NCBI RefSeq assembly: GCF_022846615.1
Contig: NZ_AP025637.1
Span: 1,544,501 to 1,608,500 of the forward strand
From: Roseomonas fluvialis
Lineage (GTDB): Bacteria; Pseudomonadota; Alphaproteobacteria; Acetobacterales; Acetobacteraceae
Direction of reading: 5' to 3'
DNA length: 64,000 nt
In this document: positions 38,677 through 47,815 of the stretch, in pieces
Layout of the letters: each line of letters begins with the position of its first letter
Position numbering within the stretch: the first letter of the stretch is position 1
Made by a program: the position numbers and the translations under genes
The notes under the pieces: model-generated
The model's database searches: none
Told to the model about the DNA's origin: nothing
What the model saw: the letters and a program-made list of their open reading frames with translations, nothing else

Positions 38677-39528
38677 TCAGTCGTTCATGAGCATCTTCGT
38701 CGCTTCGTATTCGATGGGGGAGAGGTAGCCCAGGGCTGAGTGGCGCCTGGTGGGGTTGTAGAAGCCCTCGATGAAGTGGAACACGGCCATGCGGGCTTCG
38801 GCTTGGGAACGGAAACGACGCCGGTCGAGTAGTTCGCACTCGAGGGTGGCGAAGAACGCCTCTGCCATGGCGTTGTCATAGGCGTCGCCGACCGAGCCTG
38901 TGGACGGACGCACGCCGGCTTCGCGGCAGCGCATCCCGAAGGCCACAGAGGTGTATTGGCTGCCCTGGTCGCTGTGATGCACGACATCGGCTGGCTTCCT
39001 CGTGGCGACGGCCATGTCGAGTGCGTCGAGCACCAGGCGCGTCCGCAGGTCTGTGGCCATCGACCAGCCGACGATGCGGCGCGACCAGGCATCAAGCACG
39101 ACGGCCAGGAACAAGAAGCCTGCCGCGGTCGGCACGTAGGTGATGTCGGCCACCCACAGCAGGTTCGGCCCTGGTGCGGTGAAGACCCGGCCGACGAGAT
39201 CGTTGGCCGGCCTGTGTGTCGGCTCGCGCCGCGTCGTGGTCGGGAAACGTCGCCGTGACACACCGCGCAGCCCGTCCTGGCGCATCAGCCGCGCCACACG
39301 CTTGCGGGCGATCGCGGTGCCCTCGGCTTGCAACTCGGCATGCACCCGCGGGGCGCCGTAGGTGCCGTGTGAGGCCACGTGGATCGTGCGGATCCGGCGC
39401 AGCAGGATGGCGTCGGCCCGGGCATGGGCCGAGGCCGGCCGGCTGCGCCAGGCGTAGAACCCAGAAACGGAAACCCGCAGCACACGGGCCATGACACGGA
39501 TGGGGAATTCGGCCTGGTGCGCGATCAT
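38677..39528 (-). CDS. IS3-family transposase OrfB (DDE integrase)
   Basis: A 283-residue DDE transposase: an HTH_21 region (YGAPRVHAELQAEGTAIARK), then the rve core with LLWVADITYVPT (first Asp), VVHHSDQGSQYTS (second Asp) and DNAMAEAFFATLECE (Glu), and the C-terminal YNPTRRHSALGYLSP. Its ATG at 39528 overlaps the TGA of orfA as ATGA, so it can be made by re-initiation; a frameshift fusion is the usual mode in this family, but no clear A-rich slippery site is seen. It cuts and joins the IS ends at 38637 and 39890. Confidence 0.92.
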   Translation of the reverse strand: MIAHQAEFPIRVMARVLRVSVSGFYAWRSRPASAHARADAILLRRIRTIHVASHGTYGAPRVHAELQAEGTAIARKRVARLMRQDGLRGVSRRRFPTTTRREPTHRPANDLVGRVFTAPGPNLLWVADITYVPTAAGFLFLAVVLDAWSRRIVGWSMATDLRTRLVLDALDMAVATRKPADVVHHSDQGSQYTSVAFGMRCREAGVRPSTGSVGDAYDNAMAEAFFATLECELLDRRRFRSQAEARMAVFHFIEGFYNPTRRHSALGYLSPIEYEATKMLMND

Positions 39529-39836
39529 GAATTCGAAGACCCCGACGGGGTCTTGTCCTTCGCGAACCAGGCCGCCGCCTTTGCCAAGATGTCGCGCTCC
39601 TGGCGCAGCCGATGGTTCTCACGGCGGAGCTTGCTCAGTTCCTCTCGCTCGGCGCTGGTCGTACCGCCGTCGCGGCGCTGGCCGGCATCGCGCTCCGCCT
39701 GACGGACCCAGTGCGCGATCGACTGCGCCGTCGGCTCGAACTCGCGAGCGAGGTCCTCGGGCGTTCGACCTGATCGGACCAACTCCACCATTTGCCGCCG
39801 GAACTCCGGCGGGTAGGGCACTCTGAACCTGGGCAT
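39525..39836 (-). CDS. IS3-family transposase OrfA
   Basis: A 103-residue HTH_8 protein: RVPYPPEFRRQMVELVRSG, EDLAREFEPTAQSIAHWVRQ (helix-turn-helix), and a leucine-zipper-like ELSKLRRENHRLRQERDILA used for dimerisation with OrfB. The ATG at 39836 is preceded by GGAGG and is preferred to the ATG at 39872, which lies within the terminal repeat region. It binds the IS ends and supplies the N-terminal half of the transposase. A small GACCCC/GGGGTC hairpin near its 3' end may affect expression of orfB. Confidence 0.88.
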   Translation of the reverse strand: MPRFRVPYPPEFRRQMVELVRSGRTPEDLAREFEPTAQSIAHWVRQAERDAGQRRDGGTTSAEREELSKLRRENHRLRQERDILAKAAAWFAKDKTPSGSSNS

Positions 39837-40080
39837 CTCGAACACCTCCGTCTCAAGCCTCGGGGTGTCCACAAAACCGGGTCAACTCCAACCGCGTGGT
39901 TCGAGCGCCGGTGCAAACCCGAACGAATGGCGGCTTCTGGGGGAGGCGCGGACACCCGCCCGCGACCGACATCGGCGCAAAGCCGCCCCGCAGTCTGCCT
40001 GCCTTTACGCGAGCCAGCGCTACACCCTTGATCCCTCGTTGATCGACCTTCGTCCGCCCGCCCATTAGTCGTCCCCGCCC

Positions 40081-40102
40081 GCCGCAGCGCGCTCGCTGCG
40101 GC
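40081..40102 (+). promoter_or_regulatory. Hairpin upstream of trbB
   Basis: GCCGCAGCG-CGCT-CGCTGCGGC: a perfect 9-bp stem with a tetraloop, 17 bases before the trbB ATG and just upstream of GGGGA. The position matches the hairpins before other core genes. The rest of 39891-40080 shows no gene. Confidence 0.5.
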
Positions 40103-40119
40103 GCAACCCCGGGGACCGC

Positions 40120-41088
40120 ATGCCGCTGCATCCGCTCAAGGCCGAGACGACCGCGCGTGGCGCACGGATGCTGCGCACGGCCTTCGGTCCCGGCATCGCG
40201 ACATGGCTCGAGGACCCCGCCGTCGTCGAGGTGATGCTGAACCCCGACGGCCGTCTCTGGATCGACCGCCTCGCTGAGGGCCTCGCCGATACCGGCCGCT
40301 GTCTCTCCTTCTCTGACGGAGAGCGCATCATCCGCCTCGTCGCGCACCATGTCGGCGCCGAGGTGCATGCCGACCGCCCCTGCGTCTCCGCGGAGCTCCC
40401 CGAGACGGGTGAGCGCTTCGAGGGCCTGCTGCCGCCCGTGGTCGCCGCCCCGGCCTTCGCGATCCGCAAGCCCGCCGTCGCGGTCTTCACCCTGGAGGAC
40501 TATGTCACCGCCGGCATCATGACGGCCGCCCAGGCCGCCGCGCTGCGCACCGCCGTCGCAGAGCGCCGCAACATCCTCGTCGCCGGGGGCACCTCCACCG
40601 GCAAAACCACACTCACCAACGCCCTGCTCGCCGAAGTGGCGCGCGAGGGCGGGCGCGTTGTCCTCATCGAGGACACCCGCGAGCTCCAATGCCGAGCGCC
40701 GAATCTGGTCGCGCTGCGCACCAAGGATGGCGTCGCCTCGCTCTCCGAACTCGTCCGGCGCGCGCTCCGCCTGCGCCCCGACCGCATCCCCATCGGCGAG
40801 GTGCGCGGCGCCGAGGCGCTCGACCTCCTCAAGGCCTGGGGTACGGGCCATCCCGGCGGCATCGGCACCATCCATGCCGGCTCCGCCGTCGGCGCACTGC
40901 GCCGGCTCGAGCAATTGATCCAGGAAGCCGTCGTCACCGTCCCGCGAGCCCTGATCGCCGAGACGATCGATGTCATCGCCGTGCTCGCCGGCCGCGGCGC
41001 CGAGCGCCGCCTCGCCGAGCTCGCCCAGGTCCGCGGCCTGACCGCAGCCGGCGACTACGACCTCACCCCCACAGGAGACATCCCATGA
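40120..41088 (+). CDS. trbB: TrbB, P-type conjugation ATPase
   Basis: A 322-residue VirB11-family ATPase: Walker [20 protein letters not shown] (about 150-168), an Asp box [12 protein letters not shown], Walker B-like [20 protein letters not shown] and the His box [14 protein letters not shown]. It powers pilus biogenesis and substrate transfer at the cytoplasmic face of the mating channel. It opens the trb operon, and its TGA overlaps the trbC ATG (ATGA). In related elements the CopG-like gene directly precedes it; here the second defence block and an IS3 element lie between. Confidence 0.94.
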   Translation: MPLHPLKAETTARGARMLRTAFGPGIATWLEDPAVVEVMLNPDGRLWIDRLAEGLADTGRCLSFSDGERIIRLVAHHVGAEVHADRPCVSAELPETGERFEGLLPPVVAAPAFAIRKPAVAVFTLEDYVTAGIMTAAQAAALRTAVAERRNILVAGGTSTGKTTLTNALLAEVAREGGRVVLIEDTRELQCRAPNLVALRTKDGVASLSELVRRALRLRPDRIPIGEVRGAEALDLLKAWGTGHPGGIGTIHAGSAVGALRRLEQLIQEAVVTVPRALIAETIDVIAVLAGRGAERRLAELAQVRGLTAAGDYDLTPTGDIP

Positions 41089-41405
41089 CGCCCACGCTGT
41101 GCACGCGCCTCGCCGGCGCGGCCGCCTTCACGCTCTGCCTCGCGCTCGCCGCGCCCGCCCACGCCGCCGGCTCCAACATGCCCTGGGAGCAGCCGCTGCA
41201 GCAGGTGCTGGAGTCTATCGAGGGGCCGGTCGCCAAGATCATCGCGGTGATCATCATCATCGTCACCGGCCTGACGTTGGCCTTCGGGGACACTTCGGGC
41301 GGCTTCCGGCGGCTGGTGCAGATCGTCTTCGGGATCTCGATCGCCTTCGCGGCGTCGAGCTTCTTCCTGTCCTTCTTCCAGTTTGGCGGCGGGGCGCTGA
41401 TCTGA
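41085..41405 (+). CDS. trbC: TrbC, conjugative pilin precursor
   Basis: A 106-residue VirB2-type pilin: a signal peptide ending AAPAHA, then two hydrophobic helices (about 49-67 and 80-98) separated by a short loop FGDTSGGFRR. In RP4 this protein is trimmed and cyclised with the help of the TraF peptidase, which is present here at 24005. The start overlaps the stop of trbB, and the stop overlaps the trbD ATG (TGATG), so translation is tightly linked. Confidence 0.9.
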   Translation: MTPTLCTRLAGAAAFTLCLALAAPAHAAGSNMPWEQPLQQVLESIEGPVAKIIAVIIIIVTGLTLAFGDTSGGFRRLVQIVFGISIAFAASSFFLSFFQFGGGALI

Positions 41406-41677
41406 TGGCCGTGCCGACCGATCCCGTGCCGGGCTTCTCGGCGCCGGTGCACCGCGCGCTGATCGAGCCGATCCTGCTCGCCGGCGCCCCGCGTGCGGTC
41501 GCCATCGCCAACGGCACGCTCGCCGCGGCGATCGGGCTCGGGCTGCGGCTCTGGGTCGCGGGCGTGCTGATCTGGCTGGTCGGCCACCTCGCCGCCGTCT
41601 GGGCGGCGCGGCGGGATGCGCAGTTCGTCGAGGTGGCGCGCCGGCACCTGCGCTATCCCGCCTGGCTCCGCGCGTGA
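41405..41677 (+). CDS. trbD: TrbD, VirB3-like inner-membrane protein
   Basis: A 90-residue VirB3-like protein: VPGFSAPVHRALIEPILLAG, a hydrophobic pair of helices (about 32-65) and a basic C-terminus RRHLRYPAWLRA. Proteins of this family anchor the VirB4/TrbE ATPase at the inner membrane. Its ATG shares a base with the trbC stop, and trbE begins with GTG 7 bases after its own stop. Confidence 0.9.
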   Translation: MAVPTDPVPGFSAPVHRALIEPILLAGAPRAVAIANGTLAAAIGLGLRLWVAGVLIWLVGHLAAVWAARRDAQFVEVARRHLRYPAWLRA

Positions 41678-41684
41678 GGCGGCG

Positions 41685-44123
41685 GTGCTGAACCTCGCCG
41701 AGTACCGCCGGAAGCCCCAGACCCTCGCGGACTTCCTGCCCTGGGCCGCGCTCGTGGCTGCCGGCGTCGTGCTGAACAAGGATGGCTCCTTCCAGCGCAG
41801 TGCGCGCTTCCGAGGTCCGGACCTGGACAGCGCCACACCGGCCGAGCTTGCCGCGACCGCCGCGCGGCTGAACGGCGCGCTGCGCCGCCTCGGCTCGGGC
41901 TGGGCGGTCTTCGCGGAGGCGCAACGCGTCCCGGCGCGCGGCTACCCCGCCAGCACCTTCCCCGACCCGGTCTCCGCCCTGGTCGACGCCGAACGCCGCG
42001 CCCAGTTCGAAGAGGCCGGCGCACATTTCGAGAGCAGCTACGTCCTCACCTTCGCCTGGCTTCCGCCAGCCGACGATGCCGCCCGCGCTGAGGGTTTTCT
42101 CTATGAGGGCACGGAGGGCGCCGATGTAACGAGTGGCCGCGAGGCGCTCAGAAACTTCATCGACCGCACCGACCGCGTGCTCGACCAGATCGAGGCCTTC
42201 GTGCCGGAGGCGCGCTGGCTCGACGACACCGAGACGCTGACCTTCCTGCACTCGACGGTCTCGACGCGCCGCCACCTCGTCCGCGTGCCCGAGACGCCGA
42301 TGCATCTCGACGCACTGCTAGCCGACCAGCCGCTGGTGGGTGGCCTCGCGCCACGGCTCGGCGACGCGCATCTGCGCGTGCTCAGCATCATCGGCTTTCC
42401 GAGCGCGACCTTCCCCGGGATCCTCGACGAGCTCAATGCGCTCGCTTTCGAGTATCGCTGGTGCACCCGCGCCATCTGCCTCGACCGTACCGATGCGCAG
42501 AAGCTGTTGACGCGCATCCGCCGCCAGTGGTTCGCCAAACGCAAGTCGATCGCCGCGATCCTCAAGGAGGTGATGACCAACGAGCAGAGCGTCCTGCTCG
42601 ACAGCGATGCTGCCAACAAGGCTGCCGACGCCGACGCGGCGCTGCAGGAGCTCGGCCAGGACATCGCTGGCTGGGCCTATGTGTCGGCGACCGTGACGGT
42701 CTGGGACGAGGACGTCCGCGCCGCCGACGACAAGCTCCGCCTGGTCGAGAAGGTCATCCAGTCCCGCGACTTCACCGTCATCCGGGAGGGTGTGAACGCC
42801 GTCGAGGCCTGGCTCGGCGGCCTGCCCGGCCACCTCTACGCCAATGTCCGGCAGCCGCCGATCTCGACGCTGAACCTCGCCCACATCGTCCCGATCTCGG
42901 CGGTCTGGGCCGGGCCGGAGCGGAACGAGCATCTCGGCGGCCCGCCGCTCTTCCATGCGCGGACGGAGGGATCGACGCCGTTCCGCTTCTCGCTGCACGT
43001 GGGGGATGTCGGGCACACGCTGGTCATTGGCCCGACCGGCGCGGGCAAGTCGGTGCTGCTGGCGCTGATGGCGCTGCAGTTCCGCCGCTATGCGGGCGCA
43101 CAGGTCTTCGCCTTCGACTTCGGCGGCTCGATCCGCGCCGCGGCGATCGCCATGGGCGGCGACTGGCACGACCTCGGCGGCGCGCTAGGCGGCGACATGG
43201 CAGAGCCGGTGGCGTTGCAACCGCTCGCGCGGATCGACGCGCCGGAGGAGCGCGCCTGGGCGGCGGAGTGGATCGCGGGCCTGCTCGCCCGGGAGGGCGT
43301 CGCAATCGACCCGGCGGTGAAGGACCATCTCTGGTCCGCACTCACCTCCCTCGCCTCCGCGCCCACCCATGAGCGCACCCTGACCGGCCTTGCGGTGCTG
43401 TTGCAGTCCCAGGCGCTCAAGCGCGCGCTCGAGCCCTATACCCTCGCCGGCCCCTGGGGCCGCTTGCTGGACGCCGAGGCGGAGCGGCTGGGCGAGGCCA
43501 AGGTGCAGGCCTTCGAGACCGAGGGGCTGATTGGCACCGCCGCGGCACCCGCCGTGCTCGCCTATCTCTTCCACGCCATCGGCCGCCGCCTCGATGGTCG
43601 GCCGACGCTGATCATCGTCGACGAGGGCTGGCTGGCACTGGACGACGCCACCTTCGGCGCGCAGCTGCGCGAATGGCTCAAGACGCTCCGCAAGAAGAAC
43701 GCCTCGGTGATCTTCGCGACGCAGTCGCTGGCAGACGTCGACGGGTCCGCCATCGCGCCGGCCATCATCGAGAGCTGCCCGACGCGCGTCTTCCTGCCGA
43801 ACGAGCGCGCGCTGGAGCCGCAGATTGCCGCGATGTATGCGCGCTTCGGGCTGAACGACCGGCAGACAGAGATCCTCGCTCGCGCGACGCCCAAGCGCGA
43901 CTACTACTGCCAGTCCCGCCGCGGCAACCGGCTCTTCGAGCTGGGGCTGTCCGAGGTCGCGCTCGCCTTCTGCGCCGCCTCCTCCAAGACCGACCAGGCC
44001 GCCATCGCCGAGACCCTGGCCACCCATGGCCGCGCCGGCTTCGCGCGGGCCTGGCTGCTACGCCGTGGCCTCGACTGGGCCGCCGAGCTCCTGCCCGACC
44101 CTCTGGAGGATATCGCTCCATGA
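41685..44123 (+). CDS. trbE: TrbE, VirB4-family ATPase
   Basis: An 812-residue VirB4-type ATPase: an N-terminal VNLAEYRRKPQTLADFLPWA-like start (encoded from GTG 41685), a central CagE/TrbE region, Walker A TLVIGPTGAGKSVLLALMA (about 445-460), Walker B LIIVDEGWLALDD and the C-terminal NASVIFATQSLADV. It provides energy for pilus assembly and interacts with TrbB and TrbD. The frame from 41616 is an extension into trbD and is not used. The stop overlaps the trbJ ATG (ATGA). Length is normal for TrbE. Confidence 0.93.
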   Translation: MLNLAEYRRKPQTLADFLPWAALVAAGVVLNKDGSFQRSARFRGPDLDSATPAELAATAARLNGALRRLGSGWAVFAEAQRVPARGYPASTFPDPVSALVDAERRAQFEEAGAHFESSYVLTFAWLPPADDAARAEGFLYEGTEGADVTSGREALRNFIDRTDRVLDQIEAFVPEARWLDDTETLTFLHSTVSTRRHLVRVPETPMHLDALLADQPLVGGLAPRLGDAHLRVLSIIGFPSATFPGILDELNALAFEYRWCTRAICLDRTDAQKLLTRIRRQWFAKRKSIAAILKEVMTNEQSVLLDSDAANKAADADAALQELGQDIAGWAYVSATVTVWDEDVRAADDKLRLVEKVIQSRDFTVIREGVNAVEAWLGGLPGHLYANVRQPPISTLNLAHIVPISAVWAGPERNEHLGGPPLFHARTEGSTPFRFSLHVGDVGHTLVIGPTGAGKSVLLALMALQFRRYAGAQVFAFDFGGSIRAAAIAMGGDWHDLGGALGGDMAEPVALQPLARIDAPEERAWAAEWIAGLLAREGVAIDPAVKDHLWSALTSLASAPTHERTLTGLAVLLQSQALKRALEPYTLAGPWGRLLDAEAERLGEAKVQAFETEGLIGTAAAPAVLAYLFHAIGRRLDGRPTLIIVDEGWLALDDATFGAQLREWLKTLRKKNASVIFATQSLADVDGSAIAPAIIESCPTRVFLPNERALEPQIAAMYARFGLNDRQTEILARATPKRDYYCQSRRGNRLFELGLSEVALAFCAASSKTDQAAIAETLATHGRAGFARAWLLRRGLDWAAELLPDPLEDIAP

Positions 44124-44869
44124 TCCGCCGCCCGCTTCGCGCCGCGCTGCTCGGCGCGGCCGTCCTCGCGCTGCCACTCCCCGTCACGGTCACGCCCGTC
44201 CAGGCGCAGTGGACGGTCTTCGACCCGTGGAACTATGCGCAGAACATCCTCTCCGCCGCCCGCGCGCTGGACCAGATCAACAACCAGATCGCCTCGCTCC
44301 AGAACGAGGCGCAGATGCTGATCAACCAGGCCCGCAACCTCGCGAGCCTGCCCTACTCCTCGCTCATGCGGCTGCAGCAATCCTTCGCGCGCACCCAAGC
44401 GCTGATCGCCCGCGCCCAGCGCCTCGCCTACGAGGTCACCGACATCGAGCGCGCCTTCACCCAGGGCTATGGCAGCGCGGCCTCGCTTGGCTCCAGCCAG
44501 CAGATGTTCGCCAATGCGCGCGAGCGCTGGCAGACCTCCGTCGCCGGATTCCAGGACGCGCTGATGACCCAGGCGACCGTGGTCGGCAACCTCACCGGGA
44601 CCCGCGCCGAGATCGAGGCGCTGATCGGCCAGAGCCAGGGCGCGACCGGCGCGCTCCAGGCGGCGCAGGCGGGCAATCAGCTCCTGGCCCTCCAGTCCCA
44701 ACAGATCGCCGACCTCACTGCGCTGCTCGCCGCACAGGGCCGTGCCCAGGCGCTGGAGGCCGCGCGCGTGGCCAGCGGCGAGGAGCAGGCGCGCGAGCAG
44801 CTGGAACGCTTCCTCGCCCCGGGCGCCGGCTACCAGCCGGGCTCGGCGCAGATGTTCCATGGCCGCTGA
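44120..44869 (+). CDS. trbJ: TrbJ, VirB5-like periplasmic protein
   Basis: A 249-residue secreted protein: signal peptide ending TPVQA before QWTVFDPWNYAQN, then long amphipathic helices (ARALDQINNQIASLQNEAQ, SLMRLQQSFARTQALIARAQ) typical of TrbJ/VirB5, which decorate the pilus tip or exclude entry. In RP4 a small TrbK entry-exclusion lipoprotein follows; the 44 bases between trbJ and trbL here hold no such gene. Confidence 0.9.
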   Translation: MIRRPLRAALLGAAVLALPLPVTVTPVQAQWTVFDPWNYAQNILSAARALDQINNQIASLQNEAQMLINQARNLASLPYSSLMRLQQSFARTQALIARAQRLAYEVTDIERAFTQGYGSAASLGSSQQMFANARERWQTSVAGFQDALMTQATVVGNLTGTRAEIEALIGQSQGATGALQAAQAGNQLLALQSQQIADLTALLAAQGRAQALEAARVASGEEQAREQLERFLAPGAGYQPGSAQMFHGR

Positions 44870-44913
44870 GGCGGGGTCGTGGCGCCGCATCCTCGCGCAT
44901 CTCGGGACGTGCC

Positions 44914-46176
44914 ATGAACGGCACCGGCGTCATCGACCGCTTCCTCGACGTCTTCACCCGCTACATCGACAGCGGCTTCGGGCTGCTCGGCGGCGAGGTG
45001 GCCTTCCTCGCCGCGACGCTCATCGTCATCGACATCACCCTCGCCGCACTGTTCTGGGCCTGGGGCGCCGACGACGACATCATCGCACGCCTGATCAAGA
45101 AGACCCTCTTCGTGGGGGTCTTCGCCTGGATCATCGGTAACTGGAATTTTCTCGCCCTGGTCATCTTCGACAGCTTCGCCGGGCTCGGCTTGGTCGCCTC
45201 GGGATCGACCATCACGGCACAGCAGCTGCTCCAGCCGGGACGCGTCGCGCAGGTCGGCCTCGATGCGGGGCGGCCGCTGCTCCAGGCCGTCTCCGGGCTC
45301 ATGGGCTACATCTCGTTCTTCACGAACTTCGTCCAGATCGCGATCCTGATGTTCGCCTGGGCGATCGTGCTGCTGTCGTTCTTCATCCTGGCGATCCAGC
45401 TCTTCGTCACGCTGATCGAGTTCAAGCTCACGACGCTGGCGGGCTTCGTGCTGGTGCCCTTCGGGCTGTTCGGCAAGACCGCCTTCCTCGCCGAGCGCGT
45501 GCTCGGCAATGTCGTCTCCTCCGGCGTGAAGGTGCTGGTGCTGGCCGTCATCATCGGCATCGGCTCGACGCTCTTCGCGCAGTTCACCGCTGGCTTTGGC
45601 GCGAACCAGCCGACCATCGACGAGGCGATGTCCATTGTGCTCGCGGCGCTGGCGCTGCTGGCGCTCGGCATCTTCGGGCCGGGCATCGCCAACGGGCTGA
45701 TCTCCGGCGGACCGCAGCTCGGCGCGGGCGCGGCCGTCGGGACCGGTCTCGCCGCCGGCGGTGCCATGGTCGCCGGCGCCGCGGCCGTGCGCACGGGCGC
45801 GGCCGCGGTGGGTGCGGCGGGCTCCGCCATCGGCGCCGGCGCGCGGGGCTCCGCCTACGCGCTCGGCGCCACCAGCACCGCCTACCGCAGCGGCGGCGCG
45901 TCCGGCGTGGCGATGGCCGCAGGCTCGGGCGCCATGAGCCCGCTGCGCAGCGCGGCGGGCAGCCTTCGCGCGAGCCACGCCGCTGGCGGCGCGGTCGTCT
46001 CCGGCGGCGCCTCGCCACCGGCTGACCCGCCACCATCCTCCGGCGCCCCCGCCTGGGCCCGCCGCATGCGGCGCGGGCAGGCGCTGAGCCACGGCGTCAC
46101 CACCCTCGGCCATGCCATCCGGTCCGGCGATGGAGGCGGCGCCGGCTCCTCCATCCGCCTCTCGGAGGATCGCTGA
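44914..46176 (+). CDS. trbL: TrbL, VirB6-like polytopic membrane protein
   Basis: A 420-residue protein with six or more membrane helices in the first 270 residues (VAFLAATLIVIDITLAALFW, FVGVFAWIIGNWNFLALVIF, VIVLLSFFILAIQLFV-like). An Ala/Gly-rich tail (about 275-400) is normal for TrbL. It forms part of the inner-membrane channel. ATG 44914 follows trbJ by 44 bases; the frame extends further upstream without family resemblance. The stop overlaps the trbF ATG (TGATG). Confidence 0.9.
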   Translation: MNGTGVIDRFLDVFTRYIDSGFGLLGGEVAFLAATLIVIDITLAALFWAWGADDDIIARLIKKTLFVGVFAWIIGNWNFLALVIFDSFAGLGLVASGSTITAQQLLQPGRVAQVGLDAGRPLLQAVSGLMGYISFFTNFVQIAILMFAWAIVLLSFFILAIQLFVTLIEFKLTTLAGFVLVPFGLFGKTAFLAERVLGNVVSSGVKVLVLAVIIGIGSTLFAQFTAGFGANQPTIDEAMSIVLAALALLALGIFGPGIANGLISGGPQLGAGAAVGTGLAAGGAMVAGAAAVRTGAAAVGAAGSAIGAGARGSAYALGATSTAYRSGGASGVAMAAGSGAMSPLRSAAGSLRASHAAGGAVVSGGASPPADPPPSSGAPAWARRMRRGQALSHGVTTLGHAIRSGDGGGAGSSIRLSEDR

Positions 46177-46859
46177 TGTTCCGCCGTCCCTCCGTCCGCT
46201 ACGGGCGCACCCCCGAGCCCGAGACGCCCTACCAGCGCGCCGCCCAGGCCTGGGACGAGCGCATTGGCTCCGCCCGCGTCCAGGCACGCAACTGGCGGCT
46301 CATGGCACTCGGCGAACTCGCACTGATCGCCGGGCTCGCCGGCGCCCTGGTCTGGCAGTCCGCCCGCGGCACCATCGTGCCCTGGGTCGTGCAGGTGGAC
46401 CGGCTCGGCGAGGCGCAGGCGGTCGCTCCCGCCATCGCCAACTTCCGCCCGACCGACCCGCAGATCGCCTGGCACCTCGCGCGCTTCACCGAGCAGGTGC
46501 GCGGCATCGCCGCCGACCCGATCATCGTCCGCCAGAACTGGCTGCGCGCCTATGACTTCGCGACCGACCGCGGCGCGCTCGCGCTGAACGACTTCGCCCG
46601 CGCCAGCGATCCCTTCGGCCGTGTCGGCCGCCAGCAGGTGGCCATCGAAGTCTCCAGCGTCATTCGCGCCTCCGACGACAGCTTCCGCGTCGCCTGGATC
46701 GAACGCACCTACGAGAACGGTCAGCTCGCAAGGACCGAACGCTGGACCGCGATCCTCACCATCGTCGTCCAGCCGGCGCGCGATGCCGAACGCCTTCGGA
46801 AGAACCCGCTCGGCATCTTCGTCCACGCCATCAACTGGTCGCGGGAGCTCGGGCAATGA
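46176..46859 (+). CDS. trbF: TrbF, VirB8-like protein
   Basis: A 227-residue bitopic protein: a short cytoplasmic N-terminus beginning FRRPSVRYGRTPEPETPYQR, one membrane helix (about 43-62), and a periplasmic VirB8 domain with VPWVVQVDRLGEAQAV, WLRAYDFATDRGALALNDF and a C-terminal LRKNPLGIFVHAINWSREL. It nucleates channel assembly. The coupled overlaps with trbL and trbG (ATGA) show a continuous operon. Confidence 0.93.
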   Translation: MFRRPSVRYGRTPEPETPYQRAAQAWDERIGSARVQARNWRLMALGELALIAGLAGALVWQSARGTIVPWVVQVDRLGEAQAVAPAIANFRPTDPQIAWHLARFTEQVRGIAADPIIVRQNWLRAYDFATDRGALALNDFARASDPFGRVGRQQVAIEVSSVIRASDDSFRVAWIERTYENGQLARTERWTAILTIVVQPARDAERLRKNPLGIFVHAINWSRELGQ

Positions 46860-47815
46860 GGCACGCACACCCCACCCTGGCGCTCGTTCTGCTCGGCCTC
46901 GGCGCCTGCGCCTTCCGCCCGCCCGAGATCAGCTACGACGACGAGCCGATCCAGGCGACGCAGATCCCCGAGCCGCCCCGGCCGGTCGAAATCGTCGAGG
47001 TGCCGACGCCGCTGCCGCTCCCGGGCCAGCTCCAGCGCATCCCGCCCTCGCGCCGCACGCCCGAGCCGCCCGATCCCACCGTGCGCGTCAACCTGGCCAA
47101 TGCCGCCGCGCGCGTGCAGCCGGTCCGCGCGGGTTTCATCAATGCCGTGCAGGTCTACCCCTTCACGCCGGGCGCGCTCTATCAGGTCTACACCGCGCCC
47201 GGCCAGGTCACCGCCATCATGCTGCAGGAGGGCGAGACGCTGGTCGGCAACGGCCCCGTCGCCGCCGGCGACACGGTGCGCTGGATCATCGGCGACACCG
47301 AGAGCGGCACCGGTCCCACACGCCGCGTGCACATCATCGTCAAGCCGACGCGGCCCGACCTCACCACCAACCTCATCATCAACACCGACCGCCGCACCTA
47401 CCTGCTGGAACTGCGTTCGACCGAGCGCACCTACATGGCCTCCGTCTCCTGGCAGTATCCGCAGGACGCGCTGATCGCGCTGCGCCGGCAGAACGCCGCG
47501 GCCCCTGTCGAGCAGGGCCTCGATCTCGCGCGGCTGCGCTTCCGCTACGAGATCGAGGGCGACAGCCCGGCCTGGCGGCCGCTCCGCGCCTTCGACGACG
47601 GGCGGCAGGTCTTCATCGAGTTCCCGCGCGGCATCGGCCAGGGCGAGATGCCGCCACTCTTCGTCATCGGGCCGGAGGGTGAGGGGCAGCTGGTCAACTA
47701 CCGCGTCCGGCAGAACTTCATGATCGTCGATCGTCTCTTCGCCGCCGCCGAACTGCGTCTCGGCGACCGGCAGCAGCGCGTGCGCATCGTGCGCACCGAC
47801 GGCCGGGCGCGATGA
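46856..47815 (+). CDS. trbG: TrbG, VirB9-like lipoprotein
   Basis: A 319-residue protein with a lipoprotein signal (LLGLGAC, Cys18) followed by a Pro/Glu-rich spacer and the VirB9/TrbG beta domain: QVYPFTPGALYQVYTAPGQV, MLQEGETLVGNGPVAAGDTV, then IIVKPTRPDLTTNLIINTDR and VDRLFAAAELRLGDRQQRV. It joins the outer-membrane core complex with TrbI. Its start and stop overlap trbF and trbI by 4 bases each. Confidence 0.93.
   Translation: MRHAHPTLALVLLGLGACAFRPPEISYDDEPIQATQIPEPPRPVEIVEVPTPLPLPGQLQRIPPSRRTPEPPDPTVRVNLANAAARVQPVRAGFINAVQVYPFTPGALYQVYTAPGQVTAIMLQEGETLVGNGPVAAGDTVRWIIGDTESGTGPTRRVHIIVKPTRPDLTTNLIINTDRRTYLLELRSTERTYMASVSWQYPQDALIALRRQNAAAPVEQGLDLARLRFRYEIEGDSPAWRPLRAFDDGRQVFIEFPRGIGQGEMPPLFVIGPEGEGQLVNYRVRQNFMIVDRLFAAAELRLGDRQQRVRIVRTDGRAR

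Larger units (their letters stand above)
38637..39890 (-). mobile_element. IS3-family insertion sequence, complete
   Basis: A 1254-bp element with imperfect terminal inverted repeats. The left end (38637) begins TGGAGTTGCCCCG, and the right end (39890, read inward) begins TGGAGTTGACCCG; 19 of the first 26 positions agree. It is flanked by a 3-bp direct repeat ACC (38634-38636 and 39891-39893), the target duplication size of IS3 elements. It contains orfA and orfB on the minus strand and appears intact. Confidence 0.82.

Noticed and set aside
44870-44913. TrbK entry-exclusion lipoprotein between trbJ and trbL
   Set aside because: The 44-base gap is too short and has no lipobox.
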